Positions 26,467 to 35,438 are shown, numbered from the stretch's first letter. The stretch is DNA of 35,519 nt from Marivita sp. (GCF_022763305.1 NZ_JALEGT010000078.1:1-35519); one strand, 5' to 3'. Notes: generated by a model from the letters alone, not told the origin. Translations and numbers: made by a program.

Positions 26467-27204
26467 ATGAAACCGTTTCTGATCCTGCAACTGCGTCCCG
26501 AGGCCGAGGCGAGCGATGGCGAATTCGCGGCCTTTCTCGAAAAGGGCGGGCTGACCGAAGCGCAGGTGCATCGCGTCTGTCTGGACCGCGAGCCGCTGCC
26601 CGAGGGGCTGGACCTGTCGGATTATGCCGGGGTGATCGTGGGCGGCGGGCCCGGCTGCGTATCCGACGATCCGGCCACCAAGGACCCGGTCGAGGCGCGG
26701 ATCGAGGCAGAGATCCTGTCGCTCATGCCCGAGATCACAGGGCGGGATGTGCCCTTCATGGGCTGCTGCTATGGCATCGGCATTCTGGGGCACCATCTGG
26801 GGGCCGAAGTGTCCAAGCGCCGCTTTGGCGAACCGGTGGGGCCGGTGACCTGCCGGGTGACGGTCGAGGGTGCGGCGGACCCGCTGGTGGCCGGGTTGCC
26901 GGGGGCCTTTGACGCCTTCGTTGGGCACAAGGAGGCGGTGCAGGAGCTGCCCGAGGGCTGTGTGCATCTTCTGGCATCCGACCCGAGCCCCTACCAGATG
27001 ATCCGGTACGGGCAGAACGTCTATGCCACGCAGTTTCACCCCGAGGCGGATGCCGGTGTGTTCGAAGAGCGGATCCGGATTTACCGCCACAAAGGGTATT
27101 TTGCGCCGGACACCGCGGATGATCTGATCGCCATGTGTCACGCCAGCGACGTGACCGTGCCGGTTGAGATCCTGCGCCGCTTCGTGGCGCGCTACGGCGG
27201 GTAG
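26467..27204 (+). CDS. Class-I glutamine amidotransferase-like protein (GMP synthase-like)
   Basis: 245 residues from the ATG at 26467. Seen are GVIVGGGPGCVSDDP, the nucleophile elbow FMGCCYGIGILGHHLG (Gly-Cys-Cys-Tyr-Gly) and the His/Glu pair in YATQFHPEAD, so the triad is complete. The domain stands alone with no synthetase part, as in the family annotated as GMP synthase-like glutamine amidotransferases; the acceptor is unknown. No good ribosome site; a promoter-like TTGCGC-16-TATGAG ends six bases before the ATG, so a leaderless mRNA is possible. Divergent from yebC. Its TAG stop is part of the first hairpin of cluster C. Confidence 0.88.
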   Translation: MKPFLILQLRPEAEASDGEFAAFLEKGGLTEAQVHRVCLDREPLPEGLDLSDYAGVIVGGGPGCVSDDPATKDPVEARIEAEILSLMPEITGRDVPFMGCCYGIGILGHHLGAEVSKRRFGEPVGPVTCRVTVEGAADPLVAGLPGAFDAFVGHKEAVQELPEGCVHLLASDPSPYQMIRYGQNVYATQFHPEADAGVFEERIRIYRHKGYFAPDTADDLIAMCHASDVTVPVEILRRFVARYGG

Positions 27205-27244
27205 GGGTCCGTCGACGGACCCCTCCGATGCGTCGACGCATCGG
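27203..27244. repeat. TCGA-hairpin cluster C (two hairpins)
   Basis: Two directly adjacent perfect hairpins between the convergent amidotransferase and SLC13 genes. C1 27203-27224, 9-bp stem AGGGGTCCG, loop TCGA; its first two bases belong to the TAG stop. C2 27225-27244, 8-bp stem CCGATGCG, loop TCGA. No T-run follows either on either strand. The 16-base core of C2 is identical to that of A2. Confidence 0.88.
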
Positions 27245-27249
27245 CCGCG

Positions 27250-29034
27250 TCAGAGCGGCCAGATCAGCGGAATGAGCGCCGAGGCCAGCATCCCCACGCT
27301 CAGGTTCAGCGGCACGCCCACTTTGAGGAAATCCGAAAACGCGTACCCGCCCGGCCCGTAAACCAGCGTGTTGGTCTGGTATCCGATGGGTGTCGCAAAG
27401 GCGCAGGACGCCGCCACCATCACCGCCACCACCAGCGGGCGGGGGTCGATCCCCATCACCTGGGCAAGGCCGATGGCAATCGGCGTGACCACCACCGCGA
27501 CCGCGTTGTTGCTGACCAGTTCGGTGAGCAGGCTGGTGAGCAGGTAGATTGCCCAGACGATGGCCCAGGGCGGCAGGTTCATCATGTAAGGGGCGAGGCC
27601 CTCGACAATAAGCGTGACCGCGCCTGAGGATTCGAGGGCGGCCCCGATGGCGAGCATTGCGAAAATGAGCGCCAGAAGCTGCCCTTCGACAAAGGAAAAC
27701 GCCTCGTCCGAGTCCACGCATTTCGTGAGCAGCACAACGGCGACTGCGATGATCGCCAGAGCAAGGATCGGGGCCACGCCAAACGCCGCCAGCAGCACCA
27801 GACCGGCAAGGGCCGCGATGGCGATGGGCGCGTGACTGCGCCGGTAGGCGCGGGCCGAGGGTTTGGCCACATCCACGAGGTTGAGTTCATCCGCCATGCG
27901 CTGGATGTCCTCCGGTGCGCCTTCGATCAGCAGCGTGTCGCCCACGCGCACCACCAGATCGTCAAGTTGCCGCCCGATGTTCTGGTTCCGCCGATGCACC
28001 GCCAGCGGATAGACCCCGTAGCGCCGCCGCAGGCGCATCGCGCCCAGACGCCGTCCGACCATCTTGCAGACCGGGGTGATCAGCACTTCGACCGTTGTGG
28101 TCTCCACCGCCGAGACCTGATCCACCCGGCGCAGCTCCTTGTTCCGCTGCAGGCTCAGCAGTTCCGTCATCTGCGTGCGCAGCACCACCCGGTCGCCCAC
28201 CTGCAGCGTCACGCCCTCCAGATTGCGCCGCAGCGAGGCATCGCCGCGGATCACGTCGATCAGGCGCACGCCGTCGCGTTTGAACAACTGCACACCCTGC
28301 ACCTCGCGGCCGATCAGGTTGCTGTCGGGCGGAATCACCGCTTCGGTGAAGAACTTCATCTTCGACCGGTCCGACAGCATCGCCGCCATGCTGGTGCGCT
28401 CGGGGAGCAGGTAGCGGCCAAAGGCCCAGAGATAGAACATGCCCCAGGCGATCAATACCAGCGCAAGGGGTGTGACTTCGAAGATGGTGAAGGGGTCCAA
28501 CCCCTGTGCGCGCGCAACCCCGTCGACCAGCAGGTTGGTCGAGGTGCCGATCAGCGTCAGCGTCCCGCCGAGAATGGCGGCATAGCTGAGCGGGATCAGC
28601 AGTTTCGACGGCGCGACCCCCAGTGTTTTTGCCAGTTGCACGAAGAGCGGCAGCATGACCACCACCACAGGTGTGTTGTTCATGAAGGCCGAGGCCACGA
28701 TCACCACGCCGATGATCCCCGCCATCGCGCGTTTCGGGCTTTTCTGCACCGCCGATTGCGCCGCATTGGTGAAGGCGTTGAGCGCCCCGGTGCGCACCAA
28801 GGCCCCCATCACCAGAAACATCGCCGCGATGGTCCAGGGCGCGGGGTTCGAAAGCACATCCAGCGCGTCCGCATAGGGCAGCACGCCGGTCGCCAGCAGG
28901 AAGGCCACACCGCCGATGGCCACCACCTCGGTCGGGTAGCTTTCGCGCACGAAGAGCGCAAACATGACCGCCACGGTGCCAAGCGCCAGCAGGGCCTGTG
29001 TGGTCTGGTCGAGGTCGATCAGTGCGGTGAGCAC
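27250..29034 (-). CDS. SLC13/DASS-family permease with two RCK_C (TrkA-C) domains
   Basis: 594 residues, starting at a GTG (29034) with aagga upstream. The first transmembrane half (about residues 10-200) contains MNNTPVVVVMLPLF and the SNT-like motif LIGTSTNLLVDG. A central cytosolic region (about 210-385) has two RCK_C-type modules (GVTLQVGDRVVLRTQ, DDLVVRVGDTLLIEGAPEDI). The second membrane half carries ELVSNNAVAVVVTPIAIGLA and PIGYQTNTLVYGPGGY. Known relatives move sulfate, dicarboxylates or other anions with sodium; substrate not predictable here. It begins 18 bases after the stop of the EamA gene, so they share a transcript. It converges on the amidotransferase gene at cluster C. Confidence 0.9.
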   Translation of the reverse strand: MLTALIDLDQTTQALLALGTVAVMFALFVRESYPTEVVAIGGVAFLLATGVLPYADALDVLSNPAPWTIAAMFLVMGALVRTGALNAFTNAAQSAVQKSPKRAMAGIIGVVIVASAFMNNTPVVVVMLPLFVQLAKTLGVAPSKLLIPLSYAAILGGTLTLIGTSTNLLVDGVARAQGLDPFTIFEVTPLALVLIAWGMFYLWAFGRYLLPERTSMAAMLSDRSKMKFFTEAVIPPDSNLIGREVQGVQLFKRDGVRLIDVIRGDASLRRNLEGVTLQVGDRVVLRTQMTELLSLQRNKELRRVDQVSAVETTTVEVLITPVCKMVGRRLGAMRLRRRYGVYPLAVHRRNQNIGRQLDDLVVRVGDTLLIEGAPEDIQRMADELNLVDVAKPSARAYRRSHAPIAIAALAGLVLLAAFGVAPILALAIIAVAVVLLTKCVDSDEAFSFVEGQLLALIFAMLAIGAALESSGAVTLIVEGLAPYMMNLPPWAIVWAIYLLTSLLTELVSNNAVAVVVTPIAIGLAQVMGIDPRPLVVAVMVAASCAFATPIGYQTNTLVYGPGGYAFSDFLKVGVPLNLSVGMLASALIPLIWPL

Positions 29035-29052
29035 GGTTGCGCGTCCTTCATG

Positions 29053-29976
29053 TCAGGCGGTCCCAGTCTGATCGGGTTCCAGGGGCGGAACAAGCACCGC
29101 TTTGGGGCGCGGCTGAACCAGCGCCAGCCCGCCCAGCATCACCGCCAGGGCTGCCCAGAAATAGGGCGAGTAGCTTTCGTTCAGGAACAGCATCGCCCAT
29201 GTGACCCCGAAGAGCGTCACGAAATAGCTGATCTGCACGGTGAACACCGCGCCCGCGCGTCCGACCAGCCAGACATAGGCGACATAGGCCGCTGCATGCA
29301 GCAGCGACGAGGCGACGATGGCCAGATCCGGCGCACTCCACGGCCCACGCGGGTCGATGAACTGGCCTGTGAGCACGGCCAGCGGCAGGGTGATCACAGT
29401 GCCGACCAGAGAAGCGCCGCAGAGCGTCTGAACCGGGTCCAGCCCTCCCAGGCCCCAGCGGGCGACCACGCTGCTTTCCAGCGCATAGAAGAACGACGAG
29501 ATCAGCGCGACGAAGACCCAGATCACCGGCACCGAGGCGGGCAGGCTGGCCTCGGGCAGGATCAGCAGGCAGATGCCGGCAAAGCCAAGGCTCAGCCCCG
29601 CCAGTCTGCGCCAGCGGAACCGCTCCAGCCCGAAGGCGAGCGCGATGGGAAAGGCGATCATCGGGATCGAACTGAGCAGGATCGACAGCACGCCCGAGGG
29701 CAGGTGGATCGCGGCGGAATAGGACGAGATGCCGGGCAGGACCGATCCGATCAGCGCAAGCGCCGTGTAGAGCGTCATGTCCCGCCGCGTGAAGCGCATG
29801 GGAGTGCCGCGCAGCACACAGACGAGACCCAGCACCGCCGCGCCGATGCCCATCTGCCAGAACAGGATGCCGAAATGGCGATAGCCTTCGCTGACGGCGG
29901 TCTTGGCCAGCGGCTGCGTCGCCCCCCAGGCTGCGCCCGCGAGGATCAGGACGATCAGCGGCAGGGCGCGTGTCAC
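29053..29976 (-). CDS. DMT-superfamily (EamA) transporter
   Basis: 307 residues from a GTG at 29976 (TRALPLIVLILAGAAWG), chosen because it starts 10 bases after the metallophosphoesterase stop and matches the expected hydrophobic N-terminus. An ATG at 30018 would add 14 polar residues and overlap the previous gene. About ten TM helices in two EamA repeats; GATQPLAKTAVSEGYRHFGI and YFVTLFGVTWAMLFLNESYS are recognisable. Substrate unknown. Followed 18 bases later by the SLC13 gene. Confidence 0.82.
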   Translation of the reverse strand: MTRALPLIVLILAGAAWGATQPLAKTAVSEGYRHFGILFWQMGIGAAVLGLVCVLRGTPMRFTRRDMTLYTALALIGSVLPGISSYSAAIHLPSGVLSILLSSIPMIAFPIALAFGLERFRWRRLAGLSLGFAGICLLILPEASLPASVPVIWVFVALISSFFYALESSVVARWGLGGLDPVQTLCGASLVGTVITLPLAVLTGQFIDPRGPWSAPDLAIVASSLLHAAAYVAYVWLVGRAGAVFTVQISYFVTLFGVTWAMLFLNESYSPYFWAALAVMLGGLALVQPRPKAVLVPPLEPDQTGTA

Positions 29977-29986
29977 GGCTTTGGTC

Positions 29987-30799
29987 TCATGGGGTGCTGG
30001 CCTGAAGACGGCCGCCATCCCGGATCATGTGGATCGCGGTGGCCTTGCCGGTGCGGTCGTCGGTTTCCACCAGAACACCCGAAAGTGTCGCCTCGCCCAA
30101 GGCCGGCTGGAAGCGGCCCTTGGCCATGCCGGTCACGAAGCGGCGCATCGGTTCGGTCTTTTCCATCCCGATCACCGAATTGTAGTCACCGCACATGCCC
30201 GCATCGGTCAGGTACCCGGTGCCGCCCGGCAGGATCTGCGCATCCCCCGTGGGCACATGAGTGTGCGTGCCGATCACAAGGCTGGCGCGGCCATCGCAGT
30301 AATGGCCCATCCCCATCTTTTCCGACGTCGCCTCGCAATGCATGTCCACAAGGATCATCTGCGCCTGACCGCCCAAAGGGTGAGCGCGCAGCACCGCATC
30401 GACGGCCGAGAACGGATCGTCGAAGGCGCGTTTCATGAAGACCTGACCCAGCACCTGCAGCACGAGGATCTTGCGGCCCCGCGCATCGGTGAACAGGCGA
30501 TGGCCGCGACCGGGGGCCTGTTTGGCAAAGTTCAGGGGCCGCAGGATGCGCGGTTCGTTCTCGATATAGGACAGCATGTCCTTCTGATCGAAGGCGTGAT
30601 CGCCCAGCGTCAGGCAGTCGACCCCGGCTTTCAGCAACGCGTCGGCATGCGCCCCCGACAGGCCCACACCGCTCGAGGCGTTTTCGCCGTTCACGACGCA
30701 GAAATCGACCTTGAGCCGGGTTTTCAGCTCGGGCAGCCGCTCGGTGATCGCGGTGCGGCCCGCGCGGCCCATGATGTCGCCCAGAAAAAGTGTTCTCAT
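29987..30799 (-). CDS. YmdB/TIGR00282-family metallophosphoesterase
   Basis: 270 residues. Dinuclear-metal phosphoesterase with the motifs LFLGDIMGRAG (residues 4-14), VVNGENAS (35-42), LTLGDHAFDQKD, VDMHCEATSEK and GTHTHVPTGDAQ, which hold the metal-binding Asp, Glu, Asn and His residues. Members act as cyclic-nucleotide phosphodiesterases (Bacillus YmdB); the natural substrate here is unknown. The 3' end runs into the EamA transporter gene 10 bases later. Upstream, 159 bases with hairpin cluster D separate it from xseA on the same strand. Confidence 0.92.
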   Translation of the reverse strand: MRTLFLGDIMGRAGRTAITERLPELKTRLKVDFCVVNGENASSGVGLSGAHADALLKAGVDCLTLGDHAFDQKDMLSYIENEPRILRPLNFAKQAPGRGHRLFTDARGRKILVLQVLGQVFMKRAFDDPFSAVDAVLRAHPLGGQAQMILVDMHCEATSEKMGMGHYCDGRASLVIGTHTHVPTGDAQILPGGTGYLTDAGMCGDYNSVIGMEKTEPMRRFVTGMAKGRFQPALGEATLSGVLVETDDRTGKATAIHMIRDGGRLQASTP

Positions 30800-30857
30800 G
30801 CGCTCAGGATTAGAGCGGTGGTCCGGGAAAGCAAAGAGGCAAACCGGGCGTGGGTGG

Positions 30858-30948
30858 CACCGCGTTTCGAAACGCGGTGGGAAAAGCCCATTCGGATGGG
30901 CTTTGAAGCGGCGTCGACGCCGCTTGGAAGCGATTTCGAAATCGCTTC
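30858..30948. repeat. TCGA-hairpin cluster D (four hairpins)
   Basis: Four perfect hairpins between the xseA stop and the metallophosphoesterase start, both on the minus strand. D1 30858-30879, 9-bp stem CACCGCGTT, loop TCGA. D2 30883-30904, 9-bp stem AAAGCCCAT, loop TCGG. D3 30906-30925, 8-bp stem AAGCGGCG, loop TCGA. D4 30927-30948, 9-bp stem GAAGCGATT, loop TCGA. On the minus strand only D2 is followed by a short T-run (TTTT including the stem end), so it could end xseA transcripts. D1 shares 22 bases with the B2 region. Confidence 0.9.
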
Positions 30949-30958
30949 GGCGCGCCTG

Positions 30959-32509
30959 TCAGAAGAGCGAGCCCTGTTCCGGCGGTTTCGGCTTGGACCG
31001 CGCCGCAGGTTTTGCGCCCGCCGCCCCAACCGTCATGCGCCCATCGGCGAATTCGATTTCGAGCGCCGTGGCCTTCTGTGCTGCCACCTGTGTCGTCACC
31101 ACCGCGCCATCGCCTCGCACCACCGCATAGCCGCGTTTCAGGGTTTCCTTGTAGCCCAGCGTTTCCCGCAGCCTGTCCAGCGCCGTCAGTCGCGACCGCC
31201 AGTCCTTCACCTGTGCCTGCCCGGCGCTGGACAGCCGCCGGGTCAGCGCCTCCAACCGGTCGCGCTTGACCGCCAGATCCCGTTCGATGGGCTTCAGCGT
31301 CAGCCGGTCGGCCCGTCGCGCGAGGGCCTCGCGCTTGGTCTCCACCACGCGCGACAGGCCCGGGGCCAGCCGTGTGGCGCTCTGATCAAACCGCCTGCGT
31401 TGCTCGGCCAGAGCGCGGGACAGAAGCGAGGGGCGCAGGGACGCGGACGCCTCGATGAGCCGCCCGCGCCGCAGATCGACCGACCGGGTCAGGGCGCGGG
31501 GCAACCTGTCTGCCATCAGGTCAAGCCGCTGTGTCGGCCCGGACAAAAGCGCGTCGGGCCGGGGCAGGGCGCGGGCCAGATCGCGCAGGCGCTGGTCGCG
31601 GGTCTGCATCCGCTGCGACACCGCGCGGGTCATGCGGGCCTGTTGGTCGCCGACCCAGCCCAGCAGTTCCAGCCGCACCGGCACCGCGATCTCTGCCGCC
31701 GCCGTAGGCGTCGGCGCGCGTTGGTCGGACACGAAATCGATCAGGGTGGTGTCGGTCTCATGCCCCACCGCCGAGATGAGCGGAATGTCCGAGGCCGCCG
31801 CCGCGCGTGCGACGATCTCTTCGTTGAAGCCCCAGAGGTCTTCGATGCTGCCACCCCCGCGAGCGACAATCAGCAGGTCGGGCCGGGGCAGGGCCCCGCC
31901 GGGTGTCAGCGCGTTGAAACCCGCAATCGCGCGGGCGACCTCGGGCGCACAGGCGGCACCCTGCACGGCCACCGGCCAGACCAGCACCTTGCGCGGAAAG
32001 CGGTCGCGCAACCGGTGCAGGATGTCCCGGATCACAGCCCCCGAGGGCGAGGTGATCACACCGATGATGTCGGGCAGGTAGGGCAGTTCCTTCTTGCGTG
32101 CCGGATCGAACAGACCTTCGGCCGCCAGCGCCTTCTTGCGTTTTTCCAGCATCGCCATCAGCGCGCCTTCGCCCGCGACGGTCACCTCGTCGACGTTGAG
32201 ATTGTACTTGGACTGCCCGCCAAAGGCCGTCATTCGCCCGGTGACGACAACCTCCAGCCCTTCTTCAGGGATCACGGAAAGCTGCGAGACCTGACCTTTC
32301 CACGTGGTGCAGGCCAGTACGCTCCGGTCGTCCTTGACGTCATAGTACAGATGCCCCGACCGCGCGGTGAACACGCGCCCCACCTCGCCACGCACGCGGA
32401 TGCGGCCGAACTGGTCCTCCAGCGTCTTCTTCACCGCGCCCGAGACCTCGGACACGGTATATTCCGGCATGTTCTGCCCCGGACGCGGATCGTCGATCAG
32501 ATCGGACAT
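30959..32509 (-). CDS. xseA: Exodeoxyribonuclease VII large subunit
   Basis: Catalytic subunit of the single-strand-specific exonuclease VII. 516 residues from the ATG at 32509 (gagg five bases upstream); the frame continues upstream antisense to purD and that part is rejected. N-terminal OB-fold (EYTVSEVSGAVKKTLEDQFG), catalytic domain with ELPYLPDIIGVITSPSGAVI, RDILHRLRDRFPRKV, IVARGGGSIEDLWGFNEE and SAVGHETDTTLIDFVSD, then a long Arg/Leu/Ala coiled-coil and the C-terminal LKRGYAVVR segment. The small subunit gene xseB is not in the window. Divergent from purD across 70 bases. Confidence 0.96.
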   Translation of the reverse strand: MSDLIDDPRPGQNMPEYTVSEVSGAVKKTLEDQFGRIRVRGEVGRVFTARSGHLYYDVKDDRSVLACTTWKGQVSQLSVIPEEGLEVVVTGRMTAFGGQSKYNLNVDEVTVAGEGALMAMLEKRKKALAAEGLFDPARKKELPYLPDIIGVITSPSGAVIRDILHRLRDRFPRKVLVWPVAVQGAACAPEVARAIAGFNALTPGGALPRPDLLIVARGGGSIEDLWGFNEEIVARAAAASDIPLISAVGHETDTTLIDFVSDQRAPTPTAAAEIAVPVRLELLGWVGDQQARMTRAVSQRMQTRDQRLRDLARALPRPDALLSGPTQRLDLMADRLPRALTRSVDLRRGRLIEASASLRPSLLSRALAEQRRRFDQSATRLAPGLSRVVETKREALARRADRLTLKPIERDLAVKRDRLEALTRRLSSAGQAQVKDWRSRLTALDRLRETLGYKETLKRGYAVVRGDGAVVTTQVAAQKATALEIEFADGRMTVGAAGAKPAARSKPKPPEQGSLF

Positions 32510-32519
32510 ATGGCCTCGC

Positions 32520-32548
32520 TTGCGCTTCACTCCCCCTGACCCTAGAAC
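32520..32548 (+). promoter_or_regulatory. Possible promoter of purD
   Basis: TTGCGC (32520-32525), 17-base spacer, TAGAAC (32543-32548), giving a leader of about 25 bases that contains the ribosome site ggag. Consensus match is moderate. Confidence 0.4.
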
Positions 32549-32579
32549 GCGCGAAACCGAAGGTGAAGACGGAGCGCCC

Positions 32580-33842
32580 ATGAACATTCTCATCCTTGGC
32601 AGCGGCGGGCGTGAACATGCGCTGGCCTGGGCGGTGATGCAGAACCCGAAATGCGACCGGCTGATCGTGGCTCCGGGCAATGCAGGGATCGCGATGATCG
32701 CGGACTGTGCGGCTCTGGACATCGAAGATGGCGGTGCGGTTGTCACCTTTGCCGAGGAAAACAGCATCGACTTCGTGATCGTCGGCCCCGAAGCACCCTT
32801 GGCCGCAGGGGTCGCGGACCGGTTGCGCGATGCGGGTCTTCTGGTCTTCGGCCCGTCTGCCGAAGCGGCGCGGTTGGAAGCTTCCAAGAGCTTCACCAAG
32901 GAAATCTGCGACGCCGCTAATGCACCGACCGCAGCCTATGGGCATTTCACCGATGCGGATGCGGCCAAAGCCTATGTCCGCGCACAGGGCGCGCCGATCG
33001 TGGTCAAGGCCGATGGGCTGGCCGCGGGCAAGGGCGTGATCATCGCGGAAACCGTGGCCGAGGCCGAAGCCGCCATCGACGACATGTTCGGTGGCGCGTT
33101 CGGCGGGGCCGGGGCCGAGGTGGTGATCGAGGAATTCATGCAGGGCGAGGAAGCGTCCTTCTTTGTCCTGTGTGACGGAACCGACGTGCTGCCCATCGGC
33201 ACCGCACAGGACCACAAGCGTGTGGGCGAGGGCGATACCGGTCTCAACACCGGTGGCATGGGGGCCTATTCCCCAGCCCCGGTTCTGACCGACGAAATCG
33301 CGCAGACGGCGCTGGATCAGATCATCAAACCGACCATGGCCGAAATGGCCAAACGCGGCGCGCCCTATCAGGGTGTGCTCTATGCCGGGCTGATGATCGA
33401 AAACGGCCAGCCGCGTCTGGTGGAATACAACGTCCGCTTCGGCGATCCGGAATGTCAGGTGCTGATGATGCGGCTGGGCGCACAGGCGATGGACCTGATG
33501 CATGCCTGTGCTGAGGGACGTCTGGCCGAGGCACGGGTCAACTGGGCCGACGACCATGCCATGACCGTGGTTCTCGCAGCGAACGGCTATCCCGGCAGCT
33601 ACGAAAAGGGCAGCGTGATCGGCGGGCTGGACGCATTGCCCGAAGACAGCTTTCAGATGATGTTCCACGCGGGCACCACCGAACAGGACGGCAAGATCAC
33701 CGCAACCGGGGGGCGCGTCCTGAACGCCACCGCGCGCGGTGCCACGCTGCAGGAGGCGCGGGACCGCGCCTATGCGATGGTCGATCAGGTGACCTGGCCC
33801 GAGGGCTTCTGCCGCCGCGACATCGGCTGGCGGGCGCTCTGA
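32580..33842 (+). CDS. purD: Phosphoribosylamine-glycine ligase (GAR synthetase)
   Basis: Second step of purine synthesis: phosphoribosylamine, glycine and ATP to GAR. 420 residues from the ATG at 32580 with ggag six bases upstream; an upstream frame overlapping xseA is rejected. ATP-grasp features: NILILGSGGREHALAWA (N domain), DFVIVGPEAPLAAGVAD, IVVKADGLAAGKGVII, HKRVGEGDTGLNTGGMGAYS, and YNVRFGDPECQVLM with the metal ligands. The stop is one base before the LysE-family gene, so the two are co-transcribed. Confidence 0.97.
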   Translation: MNILILGSGGREHALAWAVMQNPKCDRLIVAPGNAGIAMIADCAALDIEDGGAVVTFAEENSIDFVIVGPEAPLAAGVADRLRDAGLLVFGPSAEAARLEASKSFTKEICDAANAPTAAYGHFTDADAAKAYVRAQGAPIVVKADGLAAGKGVIIAETVAEAEAAIDDMFGGAFGGAGAEVVIEEFMQGEEASFFVLCDGTDVLPIGTAQDHKRVGEGDTGLNTGGMGAYSPAPVLTDEIAQTALDQIIKPTMAEMAKRGAPYQGVLYAGLMIENGQPRLVEYNVRFGDPECQVLMMRLGAQAMDLMHACAEGRLAEARVNWADDHAMTVVLAANGYPGSYEKGSVIGGLDALPEDSFQMMFHAGTTEQDGKITATGGRVLNATARGATLQEARDRAYAMVDQVTWPEGFCRRDIGWRAL

Positions 33843-33843
33843 G

Positions 33844-34437
33844 ATGACCACGGCACTGGCCGGGTTTGCGCTTGGCCTGTCCCTGATCCTTGCCATCGGT
33901 GCGCAGAACGCCTTTGTCCTGCGGCAGGGATTGCTGCGATCCCATGTGTTTGCGGTCTGCCTCACCTGTGCGCTGTCCGATGCCATCCTGATCGCCGCCG
34001 GGGTTGCCGGTTTTGGTGCGTTGACGCAGGCGATCCCCGGTCTCGAACTGGCGATGCGACTTCTGGGCGCGGCCTTCCTGATCTGGTACGGCGCACGCAC
34101 CTTTCAAAGCGCATGGCGCGGCGGGCAGGCGATGCAGGCTGGGCAGGCGGTGGGATCGTTGCGCAAGGCGCTGCTGACCTGTCTCGCGCTGACTTGGCTC
34201 AACCCGCATGTCTATCTCGACACGGTGGTCCTGCTGGGGGGGGTGGCGGCGCAATATGAGGACCGGCTTAACTTTGCGCTGGGGGCGATGACCGCAAGCT
34301 TTGTGTTTTTCTTCTCGCTGGGATACGGCGCGCGTCTTCTGGCGCCGTTTTTCGCCAAGCCGCGGGCGTGGCAGGTGCTGGACGTGATCATCGGGGTCGT
34401 GATGTGGGCCATCGCGGCGAAACTGCTGCTGATGTAG
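33844..34437 (+). CDS. LysE/ArgO-family amino-acid exporter
   Basis: 197 residues with about six TM helices. The N-terminal signature GLSLILAIGAQNAFVLRQGL and the NPHVYLDTVVLLGG motif are characteristic of the LysE/ArgO group, which exports basic amino acids such as arginine and lysine. The substrate is inferred from family only. It starts one base after purD and is separated by 83 bases from the downstream EamA gene. Confidence 0.92.
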   Translation: MTTALAGFALGLSLILAIGAQNAFVLRQGLLRSHVFAVCLTCALSDAILIAAGVAGFGALTQAIPGLELAMRLLGAAFLIWYGARTFQSAWRGGQAMQAGQAVGSLRKALLTCLALTWLNPHVYLDTVVLLGGVAAQYEDRLNFALGAMTASFVFFFSLGYGARLLAPFFAKPRAWQVLDVIIGVVMWAIAAKLLLM

Positions 34438-34520
34438 GATAAGGCCAGTCGAGCCCGCGCGCTGGCACCAGACGCGCGAGCACTCTTGAACTTCCCCTGC
34501 GCATTGGCTCCATTACCGGG

Positions 34521-35438
34521 ATGACACCCGCGTCGCCACCCAGCCCCCTTGCAAATCCCGTCCGAGGCATCTTCTGGATGGTCGTGACGGGCATCTGCTT
34601 TGTCGCGGTGACAGCCTTGGTCAAGACGCTGGGAGGCCGCATCCCGGCGGCCGAATCCGCCTTCCTGCGCTACCTGATCGGATTGGTCTTCCTGATCCCG
34701 ATCTGGCGCGAGCTGCGGTCGGTAAGCCTGACTCCCCGGCAGAAAAAGCTCTTTGGGCTGCGCGGCATCGTGCATTCGCTGGGGGTGATCCTGTGGTTCT
34801 ATGCCATGACCCGCATTCCCATCGCCGAGGTCACGGCGATGAACTATCTCAACCCGGTCTATGTCTCGATCCTCGCGGTGTTCCTGCTGGGCGAACGCAT
34901 GGCGCTGCGGCGCGTGCTGGCCGTGATCGCCGCGCTGATCGGGTCGCTGATCATCCTGCGGCCCGGTTTCCGCGAACTCGATCCCGGCCATATCGCCATG
35001 CTGGGCACGGCACTCCTCTTCGCGGGCAGCTACCTGATCGCCAAGATCGTGTCGGGCGAATTGCCCGCCAGCATGGTGGTCGCGCTCCTGTCGATCACGG
35101 TGACCCTCGGGCTTGCGCCGTTCGCGCTGGCGGTCTGGGTGACGCCCAGCCTTGCGGACCTTGGGGTCCTTGCCGCAATTGCCTGCTTTGCGACCGCTGG
35201 GCACTATACGATGACGCTGGCCTTTGCAGCGGCCCCCGTGACCGTGACGCAGCCCGTCACCTTCCTTCAGCTCGTCTGGTCGGTGCTTGTGGGCGCGCTG
35301 TTCTTTGCCGAACCGGTGGACCCCTGGGTGATCCTCGGTGGTGGCATAATCATGGCGTCGGTGATCTTCATCACATGGCGTGAAGCCGTGCTGCGCAAGT
35401 CGCATCGTACGCCTTTGGTCAATGAAACAAAGGGCTAA
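34521..35438 (+). CDS. DMT-superfamily (EamA) transporter
   Basis: 305 residues with about ten TM helices in two EamA repeats. Recognisable are PVRGIFWMVVTGICFVAVTA, AAESAFLRYLIGLVFLIP, IAEVTAMNYLNPVYVSILAV and APVTVTQPVTFLQLVWSVLV. Substrate unknown; the third EamA protein in the window, and not an obvious duplicate of the other two. No strong ribosome site is seen before the ATG. A stem-loop begins at its TAA stop. Confidence 0.87.
   Translation: MTPASPPSPLANPVRGIFWMVVTGICFVAVTALVKTLGGRIPAAESAFLRYLIGLVFLIPIWRELRSVSLTPRQKKLFGLRGIVHSLGVILWFYAMTRIPIAEVTAMNYLNPVYVSILAVFLLGERMALRRVLAVIAALIGSLIILRPGFRELDPGHIAMLGTALLFAGSYLIAKIVSGELPASMVVALLSITVTLGLAPFALAVWVTPSLADLGVLAAIACFATAGHYTMTLAFAAAPVTVTQPVTFLQLVWSVLVGALFFAEPVDPWVILGGGIIMASVIFITWREAVLRKSHRTPLVNETKG

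Noticed and set aside
27832-32539. Two very long plus-strand open frames (about 870 codons each) opposite the SLC13, EamA, metallophosphoesterase and xseA genes
   Set aside because: Their translations are His/Arg/Gln-rich with no domain, and the minus-strand genes are firmly identified.
32510-32899. N-terminal extension of xseA across purD
   Set aside because: The extension is antisense to purD, while the ATG at 32509 has a ribosome site and matches the family N-terminus.
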